From Shewanella sp. 10N.286.48.A6 (GTDB lineage Bacteria > Pseudomonadota > Gammaproteobacteria > Enterobacterales > Shewanellaceae): a DNA stretch of 63,561 bases. Positions 19,974-29,794 of the stretch are shown in pieces (within the stretch, counting starts at the first letter, position 1; every line of letters begins with the position of its first letter). The translations under genes were made by a program, and so were the position numbers. The notes beneath the pieces were generated by a model, which saw only the letters and a list, made by a program, of their open reading frames with translations, ran no database searches and was not told the DNA's origin. Location: the NCBI RefSeq assembly GCF_002873135.1, contig NZ_MCVI01000040.1, positions 968 through 64,528 on the forward strand. The letters run 5' to 3'.

Positions 19974-22805
19974 TTATTGGTAACCTAAGTTGTTAGCGCT
20001 TTTCTTGTTGCGGTACATATTTTTATCAGCACACTTTAACAATGCAATGGCGTTATCACCATCATCAGGATAAATCGCCATACCGATACTGGCAGTAAGC
20101 GTTAGACTGATACCATCAATCCTCAAAGGCTCTGTTAGGTTAGCAGTAATGGTTTCAGCCACCTTAATTGCACTTTCTGCGTTATCGATATTATTCAGTA
20201 GTATGACAAATTCATCACCACCAAATCGAGAAACTGTATCTGATTTTCTAACCGCTTTTTTCAAGCTAATTGCTATAGCAACTAATGCTTGATCACCAAC
20301 ATGATGGCCATAGGTGTCATTAACTGCTTTAAACTTATCGATATCAATAAATAAAATGGCAAATTTATGTTGTTCTCTTAGATGAGCGGTGACGGCGCAA
20401 GCTAATCTATCATCAAGTAAACACCGATTAGGTAAATGAGTCACAGGATCATGCTCAGCTGCAAATTTACTTTCTAATTGTGCTTGTTTACGAAGCTCCA
20501 CTTCTGCCTTCAGCCGCCTGTTACCCCAAATAACCAACAATGTAATAGCGCTAACAATAACTAACCCTATCAACAGCATCTTAAACCAATGTTGATATTT
20601 ATCCGCTTCGCTACTTAAGTCAATGGCCACCCATTGCTGATACATTTGCTGCTGCTTTGTTTCATCAATAGTTTCTAAGGCACGATTAATTAGTGGGATG
20701 AGCTTTTTAAGTTCTGAATAGACGCCAATATGACTTTTTTGCTCTGCTAAATCCGCTACCAGTGCTATTTTTAAATCAGGGAAACCACCTTCATTAAGTG
20801 CATAAGCCAAGGTAACCACTTGCTCAATAAATAAATCAGCTTGACCTGTAGATACGGCTTTTAAACCACTTTTGACATCTGCCACAGGCATGATCTTTAA
20901 GCCTGGAAATTGTTGCCTTAATTGATTATTGATGCTGTACCCTTTGATCACAGCAATCCGTTTACTTGTGTATTGACTTAAATTAAATAGTGGTTGCTCA
21001 GTGAGTGAGGTGGCAATGGCCCAAGGAGATGGCCAGTAACCATCGGTAAATTCGAGCGTAGGCTGCTGCAATTTACTCTTGGCCATACTAGCGACCATGT
21101 GTATGGTTCCTGATTTAATATCATTGTTAAGGCTATCCCAATCTTGATAAGCAACTGGAATAATATCGATTCCTAATTGATTAGAGATAATGTCAGTGAC
21201 GTCGCTGTTAACGCCAGAAAACTCACCCTGTTCATTTTGATATTCCATTGGTGCCCAGTCGTCTAAATAGCCCAATTTTAATGCACCTAAGGAGTCCAAA
21301 TATTTTTGCTCGTTATGACTTAAAAATATTTGCTTATCACGGCTAATAAAAGTGCGGTCGTCATTATTAACCAGCCATTTACGCTCTATTTTATTTAGTT
21401 CATGCAAACTAATCAGCTTGAAACCATTGGTGATACGCTCAGCAAGCTCTGTGTTTTCAACATTGGTGAGGTTATAAATCTGGGTGCTAAATTCAGTTGA
21501 AGTGAGCTGATTGAAATCTGCCCATTTTTTATTATTAAGTAAGTAATGTGACGTAGTCGCACTCGATGCAACAAAGCCGACAATATCGCCGTCTTGGCTC
21601 GCTTTGACCATTTGAGCCATAGAATCGTAATACCGCAGCTGCGCATTAGGCAATAATGTTCTCAGTTCAACAATATAAGGAGATGTGGCAAAAATACCAA
21701 TGCGTTTACCATCAACTTGACTAATATTGGTTAATTCTTTTTGGTAACTAAAAAAACGACTTTTTACAGTGTATAAATGATTTGCTCGATGCAAGCCAGT
21801 ATTTATGCTGTCACTTTCAGGATAGCCAATATGTACATCGGCTAAACCTTTTTTAACGAAATTAATACTACCGTTCATATCGCTAGGTATAAAGTTGATA
21901 CTAATACCCGTTTTTTCAGACCATAACTGCCAAATATCGACAAATAAACCATGGGGTTGACCTTCAGGGTTTATATCAACAAACGGCTCAATTTCAACTT
22001 GCATAGCGATCATTAAGCCGCCTGATTCACGTCTCAGGCCAAACCAGCGTTTCTCAATATCATCAACCACCTTCGCTGATATTTGCGCAAAACCTTGGTT
22101 AATTTCAGCAACCCAATGACTGTGCCGTTTGGCAACCGCTGGCGCTAAATTAACTGTATTAACTGAGATCCTAGCGGAAGTTTGATACTTATTGGCCAAA
22201 TCAAAATTAACCGGAATCCCTTGATAATAACCTTGAATAGCAGCAAAAGCATATAGCTCGCCATCAATTACCGCGTCCACGAGTTCACGTTTAGTTTTGA
22301 AGGTTTTAAATGTGAGACTAGGTTCAATGGCTAATAAATCATCGAGATGAGATGTGCCTTCGATAACCCCTATTTTAAAAGGTTTTAAATCTGTGATGCT
22401 TTTCTTAGTGGCGATATCATTATGAAGGTAAACGTAATTATTTAATGTTGTTATTTGATTGGCATAAGCAAATTTTGTCTTTCTTTTCGCGTTTACTACC
22501 ATTCCTATATGGGCATCGACCTTACCTTCTTCAACAGCAGAGAGTGACTCCTTCCATGGCATGGGCTTAAAAATCACTTTAATGCCACTCTTAACTGACC
22601 ATTCGTGCCATAAATCGACCATCAAACCCGAAGGGTTACCATTTTGATCAACAAATTGATAAGGGTAAGCGTCTTCACTCATTGAAATAGATATTGTTTT
22701 CGGTAGTGAGCTTACTAGTATCTCATCTGAGGAGGTATTAGCCCAAGTAGCAGTGGTGAGCACTAAACTGACTATGATGACAAATATAAATTGAGTGAAC
22801 TTCAA
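19974..22805 (-). CDS. Membrane diguanylate cyclase with three periplasmic solute-binding domains
   Basis: A 943-residue protein with a signal sequence, three successive bacterial extracellular solute-binding (family 3) domains at about 36-255, 265-490 and 505-745, one membrane helix near 755-775, and a C-terminal GGDEF domain. The GGDEF motif (near 862) is intact and is preceded by RKSD in the position of the RxxD inhibitory site, so it should be an active, feedback-controlled cyclic-di-GMP synthase. The binding domains (each with an SxSEDAYPYQF- or GxLDDWAPMEY-like start) suggest amino-acid or similar small ligands. No transporter is adjacent, so they act as sensors. Confidence 0.9.
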   Translation of the reverse strand: MKFTQFIFVIIVSLVLTTATWANTSSDEILVSSLPKTISISMSEDAYPYQFVDQNGNPSGLMVDLWHEWSVKSGIKVIFKPMPWKESLSAVEEGKVDAHIGMVVNAKRKTKFAYANQITTLNNYVYLHNDIATKKSITDLKPFKIGVIEGTSHLDDLLAIEPSLTFKTFKTKRELVDAVIDGELYAFAAIQGYYQGIPVNFDLANKYQTSARISVNTVNLAPAVAKRHSHWVAEINQGFAQISAKVVDDIEKRWFGLRRESGGLMIAMQVEIEPFVDINPEGQPHGLFVDIWQLWSEKTGISINFIPSDMNGSINFVKKGLADVHIGYPESDSINTGLHRANHLYTVKSRFFSYQKELTNISQVDGKRIGIFATSPYIVELRTLLPNAQLRYYDSMAQMVKASQDGDIVGFVASSATTSHYLLNNKKWADFNQLTSTEFSTQIYNLTNVENTELAERITNGFKLISLHELNKIERKWLVNNDDRTFISRDKQIFLSHNEQKYLDSLGALKLGYLDDWAPMEYQNEQGEFSGVNSDVTDIISNQLGIDIIPVAYQDWDSLNNDIKSGTIHMVASMAKSKLQQPTLEFTDGYWPSPWAIATSLTEQPLFNLSQYTSKRIAVIKGYSINNQLRQQFPGLKIMPVADVKSGLKAVSTGQADLFIEQVVTLAYALNEGGFPDLKIALVADLAEQKSHIGVYSELKKLIPLINRALETIDETKQQQMYQQWVAIDLSSEADKYQHWFKMLLIGLVIVSAITLLVIWGNRRLKAEVELRKQAQLESKFAAEHDPVTHLPNRCLLDDRLACAVTAHLREQHKFAILFIDIDKFKAVNDTYGHHVGDQALVAIAISLKKAVRKSDTVSRFGGDEFVILLNNIDNAESAIKVAETITANLTEPLRIDGISLTLTASIGMAIYPDDGDNAIALLKCADKNMYRNKKSANNLGYQ

Positions 22806-23041
22806 GCGCTATCCCTTGTGCAAGATGTATTTTCTCTGAAGAAAAAGGTTATGTGTTTGTTGGTTATTTTTAATTACTGTACATCATACCGTTTTATATC
22901 GACTAATTGTCTAACAAGATGAATAATTTACCGAGAAAATAGCCAATAAACAAAATAATTTACAAAAATTCCAATGGGATACTTGCTGCTATTTGTTAGG
23001 ATTAGCTAGAATGACAATATAATACTCCTAAGTTACTGCAG

Positions 23042-23773
23042 ATGAACTCTCAACAAGACACAATTTACGCCACAGCAACTGACAAAATATCAGATTTTCA
23101 ATTTGATAATCGCGTCGCTGGTGTGTTCAACGATATGATCAGACGTTCTGTACCTGGTTATGCACAAATCATTAATACGATAGGTGATTTTGCTGATAGG
23201 TATGTAACGCCAAATTCTAATATTTATGATTTAGGCAGCTCCTTAGGCTCTGCTACCTTAAGTATTCGTCGTCAAATTGAACAACGCCAATGCCGTATCA
23301 TCGCAGTAGATAATAGCGAGTCTATGGTTTCTCGATGTCAGGAAAATCTCGCGGCTTATGTCAGTGATACTGAGGTTGAGTTAATTTGTGGTGACATTAG
23401 AGATGTAGAAATCACCAATGCATCGATGGTGGTGTTAAATTTCACCTTACAGTTTTTACCGGTGCAAGATAGAGATAGCCTGATCAAAAAAATATTTCAA
23501 GGCTTATTGCCTGGCGGCATTTTAGTGATCTCAGAAAAGCTCTGCTTTGAAGATGATGTGATTCAATCATTGCTGTATGAACAACACCTCGATTTTAAAC
23601 GTGCTAATGGCTACAGTGAGTTAGAAATCAGCCAAAAACGCAGCGCACTTGAAAATGTGATGCGCCCAGACAGTTTAACAATCCACCAACAACGCTTTAC
23701 TGATAATGGCTTTAGTCATTCAACTGTATGGTTCCAATGTTTTAATTTCGCATCTATGGTGGCTATCAAGTGA
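23042..23773 (+). CDS. cmoA: Carboxy-SAM synthase CmoA
   Basis: A 243-residue methyltransferase-fold enzyme that makes carboxy-S-adenosylmethionine from SAM and prephenate. The SAM motif appears as [11 protein letters not shown] and the family start ([20 protein letters not shown]) is clear. The product feeds CmoB for 5-oxyacetyl modification of uridine 34 in tRNAs. It overlaps cmoB by four bases. Confidence 0.96.
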   Translation: MNSQQDTIYATATDKISDFQFDNRVAGVFNDMIRRSVPGYAQIINTIGDFADRYVTPNSNIYDLGSSLGSATLSIRRQIEQRQCRIIAVDNSESMVSRCQENLAAYVSDTEVELICGDIRDVEITNASMVVLNFTLQFLPVQDRDSLIKKIFQGLLPGGILVISEKLCFEDDVIQSLLYEQHLDFKRANGYSELEISQKRSALENVMRPDSLTIHQQRFTDNGFSHSTVWFQCFNFASMVAIK

Positions 23774-24762
23774 TTAGTTTCAGCTCTTTTTATCAACAAA
23801 TTGCCGACTCATCGTTACAACACTGGTTGGAAGAATTACCGGCTATTTTAGGAAAGTGGCAACGTGAACATAAACACGGCAATTTACCTAAATGGGAAAA
23901 AGTCCTTAACAAACTTAATTACCCTACTCCAACAAGCATCGATTTATTCAATGGTGTCAAAATTGGCGATGGCAGCCAATTAACTGCAGGTCAAACTGAA
24001 AAACTTGAAAACCTTTTAGGCTTGTTTCAACCTTGGCGTAAAGGTCCTTTTAATATTCATGGTATTGATATCGATACCGAATGGCGCAGTGACTGGAAAT
24101 GGGATCGAGTAAAACCACATATTTCACCGTTAGAGAATCGCACCGTGCTAGATGTAGGTTGTGGTAGCGGCTACCACATGTGGCGCATGCTAGGGGCTGG
24201 CGCAAAACGTGTCGTGGGTATTGACCCTTCGCCGTTATTTTTATGCCAATTTGAAGCCGTTAAGCGTTTAGCGGGTAATCAGCATCCTGTTCATTTATTG
24301 CCATTAGGAATTGAAGAACTGCCAGCACTTGATGCGTTTGATACAGTGTTTTCTATGGGAGTGTTATATCACCGCCGCTCACCTATCGACCATCTAATGC
24401 AGTTACGTGATCAACTGCGTATGGGCGGCGAATTGGTATTAGAAACTTTAGTTATCGATGGTGATGAAAATGCGGTTTTAGTGCCAGAAGACAGATACGG
24501 CAAAATGAACAACGTATGGTTTTTACCCTCCGTTGATGCGTTAATGTTATGGCTTAAAAAATGCGATTTTACCGATATCCGTTGTGTCGATGTTGATGTC
24601 ACCTCTATGGCAGAACAGCGCTCAACTAAATGGATGAAAAACGAGTCGTTAGTGGATTATCTTGATCCAAATGATGTTAGTTTAACGGTAGAAGGTTACC
24701 CTGCACCCAAACGTGCAACGATTATTGCAATAAAGAACCAACCTAATCACGACTTAATTTAA
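23770..24762 (+). CDS. cmoB: tRNA U34 carboxymethyltransferase CmoB
   Basis: A 330-residue enzyme that moves the carboxymethyl group from carboxy-SAM to 5-hydroxyuridine 34, giving cmo5U in tRNAs that read several codons by wobble. The SAM motif [13 protein letters not shown] and the segment [13 protein letters not shown] are characteristic. Start is GTG at 23770 inside the cmoA stop (GTGA overlap). Confidence 0.96.
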   Translation: MISFSSFYQQIADSSLQHWLEELPAILGKWQREHKHGNLPKWEKVLNKLNYPTPTSIDLFNGVKIGDGSQLTAGQTEKLENLLGLFQPWRKGPFNIHGIDIDTEWRSDWKWDRVKPHISPLENRTVLDVGCGSGYHMWRMLGAGAKRVVGIDPSPLFLCQFEAVKRLAGNQHPVHLLPLGIEELPALDAFDTVFSMGVLYHRRSPIDHLMQLRDQLRMGGELVLETLVIDGDENAVLVPEDRYGKMNNVWFLPSVDALMLWLKKCDFTDIRCVDVDVTSMAEQRSTKWMKNESLVDYLDPNDVSLTVEGYPAPKRATIIAIKNQPNHDLI

Positions 24763-24791
24763 CCTAGATTATTAAAATAACAGGAATTATC

Positions 24792-25556
24792 ATGTTAAAG
24801 CAGGTATTTATTTTATCTTGTACAGCCGCGTTAATCACCGGCTGTGCTTCAACAGAAAAAGTAACTCCGGTTGGTAGTGAAGAGTTTACTTCAAATTTAG
24901 CCAGTTCTCAGGCCGCTATTATTGAAGCGATTAATAGCCAATGTATTAGCGCCACACCTGAAATTGTTGCCTTAAACGAAGAAGTACAACAATTAAGGTT
25001 ACAAATCACCGATACTCTTACCAAACAATCTGAAAAAATGGATGCTGATGCCGTTGCATTAGCGCAATTAAATGAACCACCTCAGTGTCCTGAGTCAGCA
25101 ATAACCGATAAGTTTGTTCTGGGTGAAGTAGAAAGTGTTTTTATTGACGAATTAAAAGCCGCTTTTGCAACGCGTATTGATACTGGCGCTGAATCGTCAT
25201 CATTAGATGCCCGCAATATTGTGTTATTTGAACGTAATGGCGTTCAATGGGTTCGCTTCGATGTAATGATCAATGGAGAGGATCAACCTGGGGATACTTT
25301 TGAACATAAAGTTGAACGTTTTGTGCGCATTAAACAAGATGCAGAACAACCTGATGATCGCCGCCCCGTTATTCATGCCCACCTGCAAATTGGTAAATAC
25401 GCCGCTGAAACTGACTTAAACTTAACCGATCGTAGCCATTTAGATTATCCCTTACTACTTGGTCGTAAATTTATGAAAGATATTGCTGTAGTCGATGTCG
25501 GCCAGAGCTATATTCATGGAAAAAAAGACAAACAAATAACGACAAAAGTTAAATAG
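24792..25556 (+). CDS. Lipoprotein with retropepsin-like (RimB/DUF785) protease domain
   Basis: A 254-residue protein with lipobox ALITGC (Cys18), a short coiled segment, and a C-terminal domain of the family named putative ATP-dependent zinc protease (PF05618). The motif RIDTGAESSSLDA has the D-T-G triad of retroviral-type aspartic proteases, so the zinc-protease name is probably misleading. It is the first of three genes found together in many marine proteobacteria, followed by an inactive transglutaminase membrane protein and an ATP-grasp ligase. This points to processing of a peptide or amide-linked product in the envelope; the substrate is unknown. Confidence 0.8.
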   Translation: MLKQVFILSCTAALITGCASTEKVTPVGSEEFTSNLASSQAAIIEAINSQCISATPEIVALNEEVQQLRLQITDTLTKQSEKMDADAVALAQLNEPPQCPESAITDKFVLGEVESVFIDELKAAFATRIDTGAESSSLDARNIVLFERNGVQWVRFDVMINGEDQPGDTFEHKVERFVRIKQDAEQPDDRRPVIHAHLQIGKYAAETDLNLTDRSHLDYPLLLGRKFMKDIAVVDVGQSYIHGKKDKQITTKVK

Positions 25557-25564
25557 GACTTCTA

Positions 25565-27070
25565 ATGCATTCACGTAAACCGTTTTTTATCTTCGTCGCG
25601 TTATTATTTATATTCGGTACTGCAGCCAGTATTTATCGCAGCGTTGAACACAACGTCCCTTTCCTTCCTGGTCAGCAGGTTCAAAGCTGGTCAGTTGAAG
25701 CAAAAGTGATGTTTAATGGTAATAATAACCCAACCGAAGTATCACTCTCTTTGCCACAAGATCCTGCATTTGATGTACTTTCAGAAAATGCTACCTCACC
25801 GGGATATGGTCTAAATATCTCAGAAGGGGCTGACAGAAGAGCAGTTTGGTCAATTCGTGAGTCCTCTGGACGTCAATCCTTATATTACCGTGTAACACTG
25901 GTACCGACAGGTCAACTTGACGTCACCCAAGATGAAGTACCTGAAACACCAGAACCCTTTTTATGGCAAGTCACTGAAAAAGGCGCCGCTGACCAAATCA
26001 TGAACGATGTATGGCAGCGCAGTGCTAATAACCTTTCTTACGCACAGCAGTTAATGTCAGTGATTAACGACACTAATCAATCGCAGAATTTAGCACTGTT
26101 ATTATCAGTTAACACTCGTACCCAGTTGTTTTTGCAAATGCTGCACTCTAAAGGCGTTCCTGCAAAACAAGTGAGTGGTCTAATGCTAGAAGACCAACGT
26201 CGTCGTCAGCAACTCAATCCTTATGTGCAGGTTTATCATAATGGTGAATGGGTTTTATTTGATGTTGAAGGCAACAAACAAGGCCGTCCTGATAACTTGG
26301 TTTTATGGCAACACAATAACCAATCGGTGTTAGATGTTGTTGGTGGCAGTAACTCGCAAGTTAACTTTTCAATGTTGCAAGAAACACGCTCAGCACTGGC
26401 AACCTCTATCGATATGATGAAAAACTCAGATGCACTGGATTTTTCTTTGTACCAATTACCACTAGAAGAACAAAGTACCTTCAAAGGGATTTTATTGATC
26501 CCAATTGGCGTGCTTGTGGTGGTGTTCTTAAGAGTGATTATCGGTATCAAGACATCAGGTACCTTTATGCCGGTACTGATTGCATTAGCCTTTATTCAAA
26601 CCACATTATTGACCGGCTTAATTGGCTTCTTGTTAATTGTCGCCTTTGGTTTGATGATCCGCTCCTATTTATCGCAACTTAACTTATTGCTCATATCCCG
26701 AATATCCGCGGTCATTATTGTAGTGATATTTATTATTGGCTTGTTTACGCTTATTTCCTATAAAGTGGGATTAAGTGAAGGCTTAACCATTACCTTCTTC
26801 CCGATGATCATTTTGGCATGGACCATTGAACGTATGTCAATTTTATGGGAAGAAGAAGGCCCTAAAGCGGTAGTGATGGCCGGCGGTGGTAGCTTGTTTG
26901 TCGCCACCTTAGCCTACCTTGCTATGAGTAACAGTTGGATCCAATATTGGGTATTTAACTTCTTAGGTATTCACTTAGTGATTTTAGCAATGGTGTTAGT
27001 GATGGGCCAATACACTGGCTACCGTCTCACAGAGCTTAAACGCTTTAAACCTTTGGCTGGAGATCAGTAA
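25565..27070 (+). CDS. Inactive transglutaminase fused to seven membrane helices
   Basis: A 501-residue protein: an N-terminal membrane anchor (7-23), a periplasmic transglutaminase-like domain (to about 285), then roughly seven helices (about 300-485). The transglutaminase catalytic Cys-His-Asp set is not evident (the region reads NTRTQLFLQMLHSKGVPAKQ), which fits the family name inactive transglutaminase with 7TM. It probably recognises a peptide and works with its neighbours. It starts eight bases after the lipoprotein gene and overlaps the ligase gene by one base. Confidence 0.85.
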   Translation: MHSRKPFFIFVALLFIFGTAASIYRSVEHNVPFLPGQQVQSWSVEAKVMFNGNNNPTEVSLSLPQDPAFDVLSENATSPGYGLNISEGADRRAVWSIRESSGRQSLYYRVTLVPTGQLDVTQDEVPETPEPFLWQVTEKGAADQIMNDVWQRSANNLSYAQQLMSVINDTNQSQNLALLLSVNTRTQLFLQMLHSKGVPAKQVSGLMLEDQRRRQQLNPYVQVYHNGEWVLFDVEGNKQGRPDNLVLWQHNNQSVLDVVGGSNSQVNFSMLQETRSALATSIDMMKNSDALDFSLYQLPLEEQSTFKGILLIPIGVLVVVFLRVIIGIKTSGTFMPVLIALAFIQTTLLTGLIGFLLIVAFGLMIRSYLSQLNLLLISRISAVIIVVIFIIGLFTLISYKVGLSEGLTITFFPMIILAWTIERMSILWEEEGPKAVVMAGGGSLFVATLAYLAMSNSWIQYWVFNFLGIHLVILAMVLVMGQYTGYRLTELKRFKPLAGDQ

Positions 27071-28026
27071 TGAACTTTGCCTGGCCTTGGGAGCTGCGCC
27101 GCAAAGGCGTATTAAATATGAATAAGCGTAATATCGATTACATTGGAAAATATAATCCTCGTAAATATTACAAACGCGTGGATGACAAGCTGATTACCAA
27201 GCAATTAGCTTTAGCCAATGGTATTGCCGTACCTGACTTGATTGGTGTTGTTGAAGAGCAGCACAAAATCAATGATATTCCGCAAATGGTCATCGACCGT
27301 ACTGGCTTTGTGATAAAGCCAGCAAAAGGTTCTGGCGGTAAAGGGATTTTGGTGATCACTAAAGTGGAAGGCGGTCGCTATTATAAACCTAATGGCGATG
27401 AAGTGACGCCGACTGAAGTTTATCGCCATGTCTCCAACATCTTAAGTGGGTTGTTTTCTTTAGGCGGCACCCCTGATGTCGCCATTGTTGAAGGCTTGAT
27501 TGAGTTCGATCCGGTTTTTGATGGTTTTAGTTACGAAGGCGTGCCTGATATCCGCTTAATCGTGTTTAAAGGCTATCCAGTAATGGGCATGCTACGCTGC
27601 TCAACAGCTGCTTCTGATGGCAAAGCTAATTTGCACCAAGGCGCTGTCGGTGTCGGTTTAGATATTGCTACAGGCAAAAGTTTGTTTGCTGTTCAATTTG
27701 ATGAACCTGTTTTAAAGCATCCTGATACTCAATTTGAATTGTCACAAATTCAAGTCCCAAACTGGGACACCCTGCTTCATACCGCATCCAGTGCCTATGA
27801 AATGTGTGAACTGGGTTATTTAGGAACCGATATGGTTTTGGATAAGCAGCGAGGTCCATTACTACTGGAGCTAAATGCTCGACCAGGACTTGCAATTCAA
27901 ACCGCAAACGGTAGAGGGATTTTACAACGCTTGCAACATGTTGAGTCTATCAAAGGCCCTGCCGTTTCAGTGGAAGAACGTGTGGCTTATGCCAAAAAGC
28001 ATTTCTGTAGTAATCCTAACTTTTAG
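27070..28026 (+). CDS. ATP-grasp alpha-L-glutamate ligase-like protein
   Basis: A 318-residue ATP-grasp enzyme of the RimK-like group found with inactive transglutaminases (ATPgrasp_ST). Visible motifs are the glycine-rich loop PAKGSGGKGILVI (near 78-90) and LLLELNARPGLAIQ near the C-terminus, which carries metal-binding Glu and Asn. Such enzymes join an amino acid to a carboxylate through an acyl-phosphate. The start overlaps the preceding stop (TAATG), so the three genes form one translation unit. Confidence 0.85.
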   Translation: MNFAWPWELRRKGVLNMNKRNIDYIGKYNPRKYYKRVDDKLITKQLALANGIAVPDLIGVVEEQHKINDIPQMVIDRTGFVIKPAKGSGGKGILVITKVEGGRYYKPNGDEVTPTEVYRHVSNILSGLFSLGGTPDVAIVEGLIEFDPVFDGFSYEGVPDIRLIVFKGYPVMGMLRCSTAASDGKANLHQGAVGVGLDIATGKSLFAVQFDEPVLKHPDTQFELSQIQVPNWDTLLHTASSAYEMCELGYLGTDMVLDKQRGPLLLELNARPGLAIQTANGRGILQRLQHVESIKGPAVSVEERVAYAKKHFCSNPNF

Positions 28027-29794
28027 TTTATTGGCAACTGCGCAAGCAGTTGCCAATCCTCTTCAGCTGTTTGTGCAACAATGTTTGCAATACAAACCGT
28101 CTTTAGCATCCCTAGATTTAAAGCAAACAACCCCTTACCAAACATTACAGTTTGAGCAATTAACCTTAGGCTTTAACAATTTTAACGACCGTTTAAATTA
28201 CTACCGCCACTTAGCCACTCATAACCAGCGTGAAGGGCTATTAATGTGCCAATTACATTTAGCTGATGAATTATCAGCATTGTTAACAGCGCCTCAATTA
28301 TCCAGTTTTATCGCTGAGCTTGAAGATAGCCACATGCCCTACTCTTTATTAGCCAATAAAATTAACGCGATTACACTAGCCCAACTTGATATCGATACCA
28401 AATCACAGTTACACAATGCACAGGCAACGATAAGACGAAACCTTAGTAATAGTAATTTGAAATTGGTATTTAATAACGCACAATGCCAGTTAGATACCAA
28501 CCGCGATGATACAAACTCTGCTTTTGAGATCAGTTTAGCCAAATACTTACTTTTACAACCAGATGAGCAATGCCGAAAAACCACTTGGCAGGCCTATCAA
28601 GCACGGGCAAAAAGTAAAAATCAGCAGTTATTAGCGACAATTAAAACCATTAAGCAGCAAGTTTCAGCGCCTGAGCCCAGCATTGCTTCAGCTGAAGCCC
28701 AAAGCGCGCCATTACAGGCAACCCAATCATTATCAACAAAGCCGTTATTAACAAATCAGCTGTTATTATCCTTCTTAGAAAGCCAAACCAATAATATTAA
28801 TACAGCGCCTTGGAATATCGGTAAAACCCTTAGTCAGATAAAAAATACCCCTTATCTCGGCCCCAAAAACAGTAGTGATTTATTTCAGCAAGTTGTCGAT
28901 GTTTTAACGCCTCTGGGGCTTGAATTCGAAGCGATTCCCCTCCAAGTGCAAGCTGATATGTCGTCCACTAATGAAACCAATACCATCGCGAGTACTGGCA
29001 ATGGCACTGCAACGGTCAATGAACCATCAGAACCAATTACAACTTATCGCTTGTGGCATCAGCAGCGTTTAGTTGGTGAACTCTATATCCATACAAGTAA
29101 GCATTCGATGGCGAATATCATTAGGTATCCGGTGATCGGTCAGCAATTTGCCCAAGCGAGCGTGGTTTTTCCAAAATATTTATCTAATCGGCGCCAAGCA
29201 ATGCAACTGGTGAAAAGCCTCAGCGAGGCCATTACTGCTATGACTCGAGGCAGCCAATTCTATTTGGTAAATAAGCTTGGAGTATCAACAGATAATTATT
29301 TATTAGGTTATTATTGGTTAAGCAGTCATCTACAACACCAATTAGCCTATTTAACCCCTTCAGCGAGAGAGCAATTTGCTGAGTCTTATCGACAGCAACT
29401 TAGGGTATTTCGCAGCAAAGTCGCTTGGTATTATTTAAACTCTGAGCAGCAAGGGGATGATATAAATAATCAACAACCAAATAGCGCCATCAATCAGGCT
29501 TTTCAGGCGAGTTTTAATCAACAATGGCCGGATGCAAAAAATATGGCCTATAGCTTTAACGGCATAGCTAATGAAGGGCTCGATTACTATCACCCACTTT
29601 GGCAACAAAATTTAGTTAATTTGATTAATACAGACACTAACGCTTCAATAACAAATCGCCAAGTTTTTGATATTTTGGTAGTTAATGAAGATAATTTATC
29701 CCTAATCCAACAAATGAGCATTATACTTAATCCACCGACTGATCCATCATCAATCATCAGGAGAGCCTTTAATGTTGGCAATTCGAAAATTTAA
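27989..29794 (+). CDS. Secreted protein of unknown function, possible degenerate M3 peptidase
   Basis: A 601-residue protein beginning MPKSISVVILTFSLLATAQA, a signal peptide. I chose this internal ATG over an upstream start because only it gives an export signal; it still overlaps the ligase gene by 38 bases. The C-terminal half (about 330-560: VDVLTPLGLEFEAI, LVGELYIHTSKHS, LVKSLSEAITAM) follows the order of blocks in M3 thimet-type oligopeptidases, but the zinc motif HExxH appears as SLSEA, so it would be inactive. This family link is tentative. Its 3' end overlaps the next gene by 23 bases. Confidence 0.6.
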   Translation: MPKSISVVILTFSLLATAQAVANPLQLFVQQCLQYKPSLASLDLKQTTPYQTLQFEQLTLGFNNFNDRLNYYRHLATHNQREGLLMCQLHLADELSALLTAPQLSSFIAELEDSHMPYSLLANKINAITLAQLDIDTKSQLHNAQATIRRNLSNSNLKLVFNNAQCQLDTNRDDTNSAFEISLAKYLLLQPDEQCRKTTWQAYQARAKSKNQQLLATIKTIKQQVSAPEPSIASAEAQSAPLQATQSLSTKPLLTNQLLLSFLESQTNNINTAPWNIGKTLSQIKNTPYLGPKNSSDLFQQVVDVLTPLGLEFEAIPLQVQADMSSTNETNTIASTGNGTATVNEPSEPITTYRLWHQQRLVGELYIHTSKHSMANIIRYPVIGQQFAQASVVFPKYLSNRRQAMQLVKSLSEAITAMTRGSQFYLVNKLGVSTDNYLLGYYWLSSHLQHQLAYLTPSAREQFAESYRQQLRVFRSKVAWYYLNSEQQGDDINNQQPNSAINQAFQASFNQQWPDAKNMAYSFNGIANEGLDYYHPLWQQNLVNLINTDTNASITNRQVFDILVVNEDNLSLIQQMSIILNPPTDPSSIIRRAFNVGNSKI

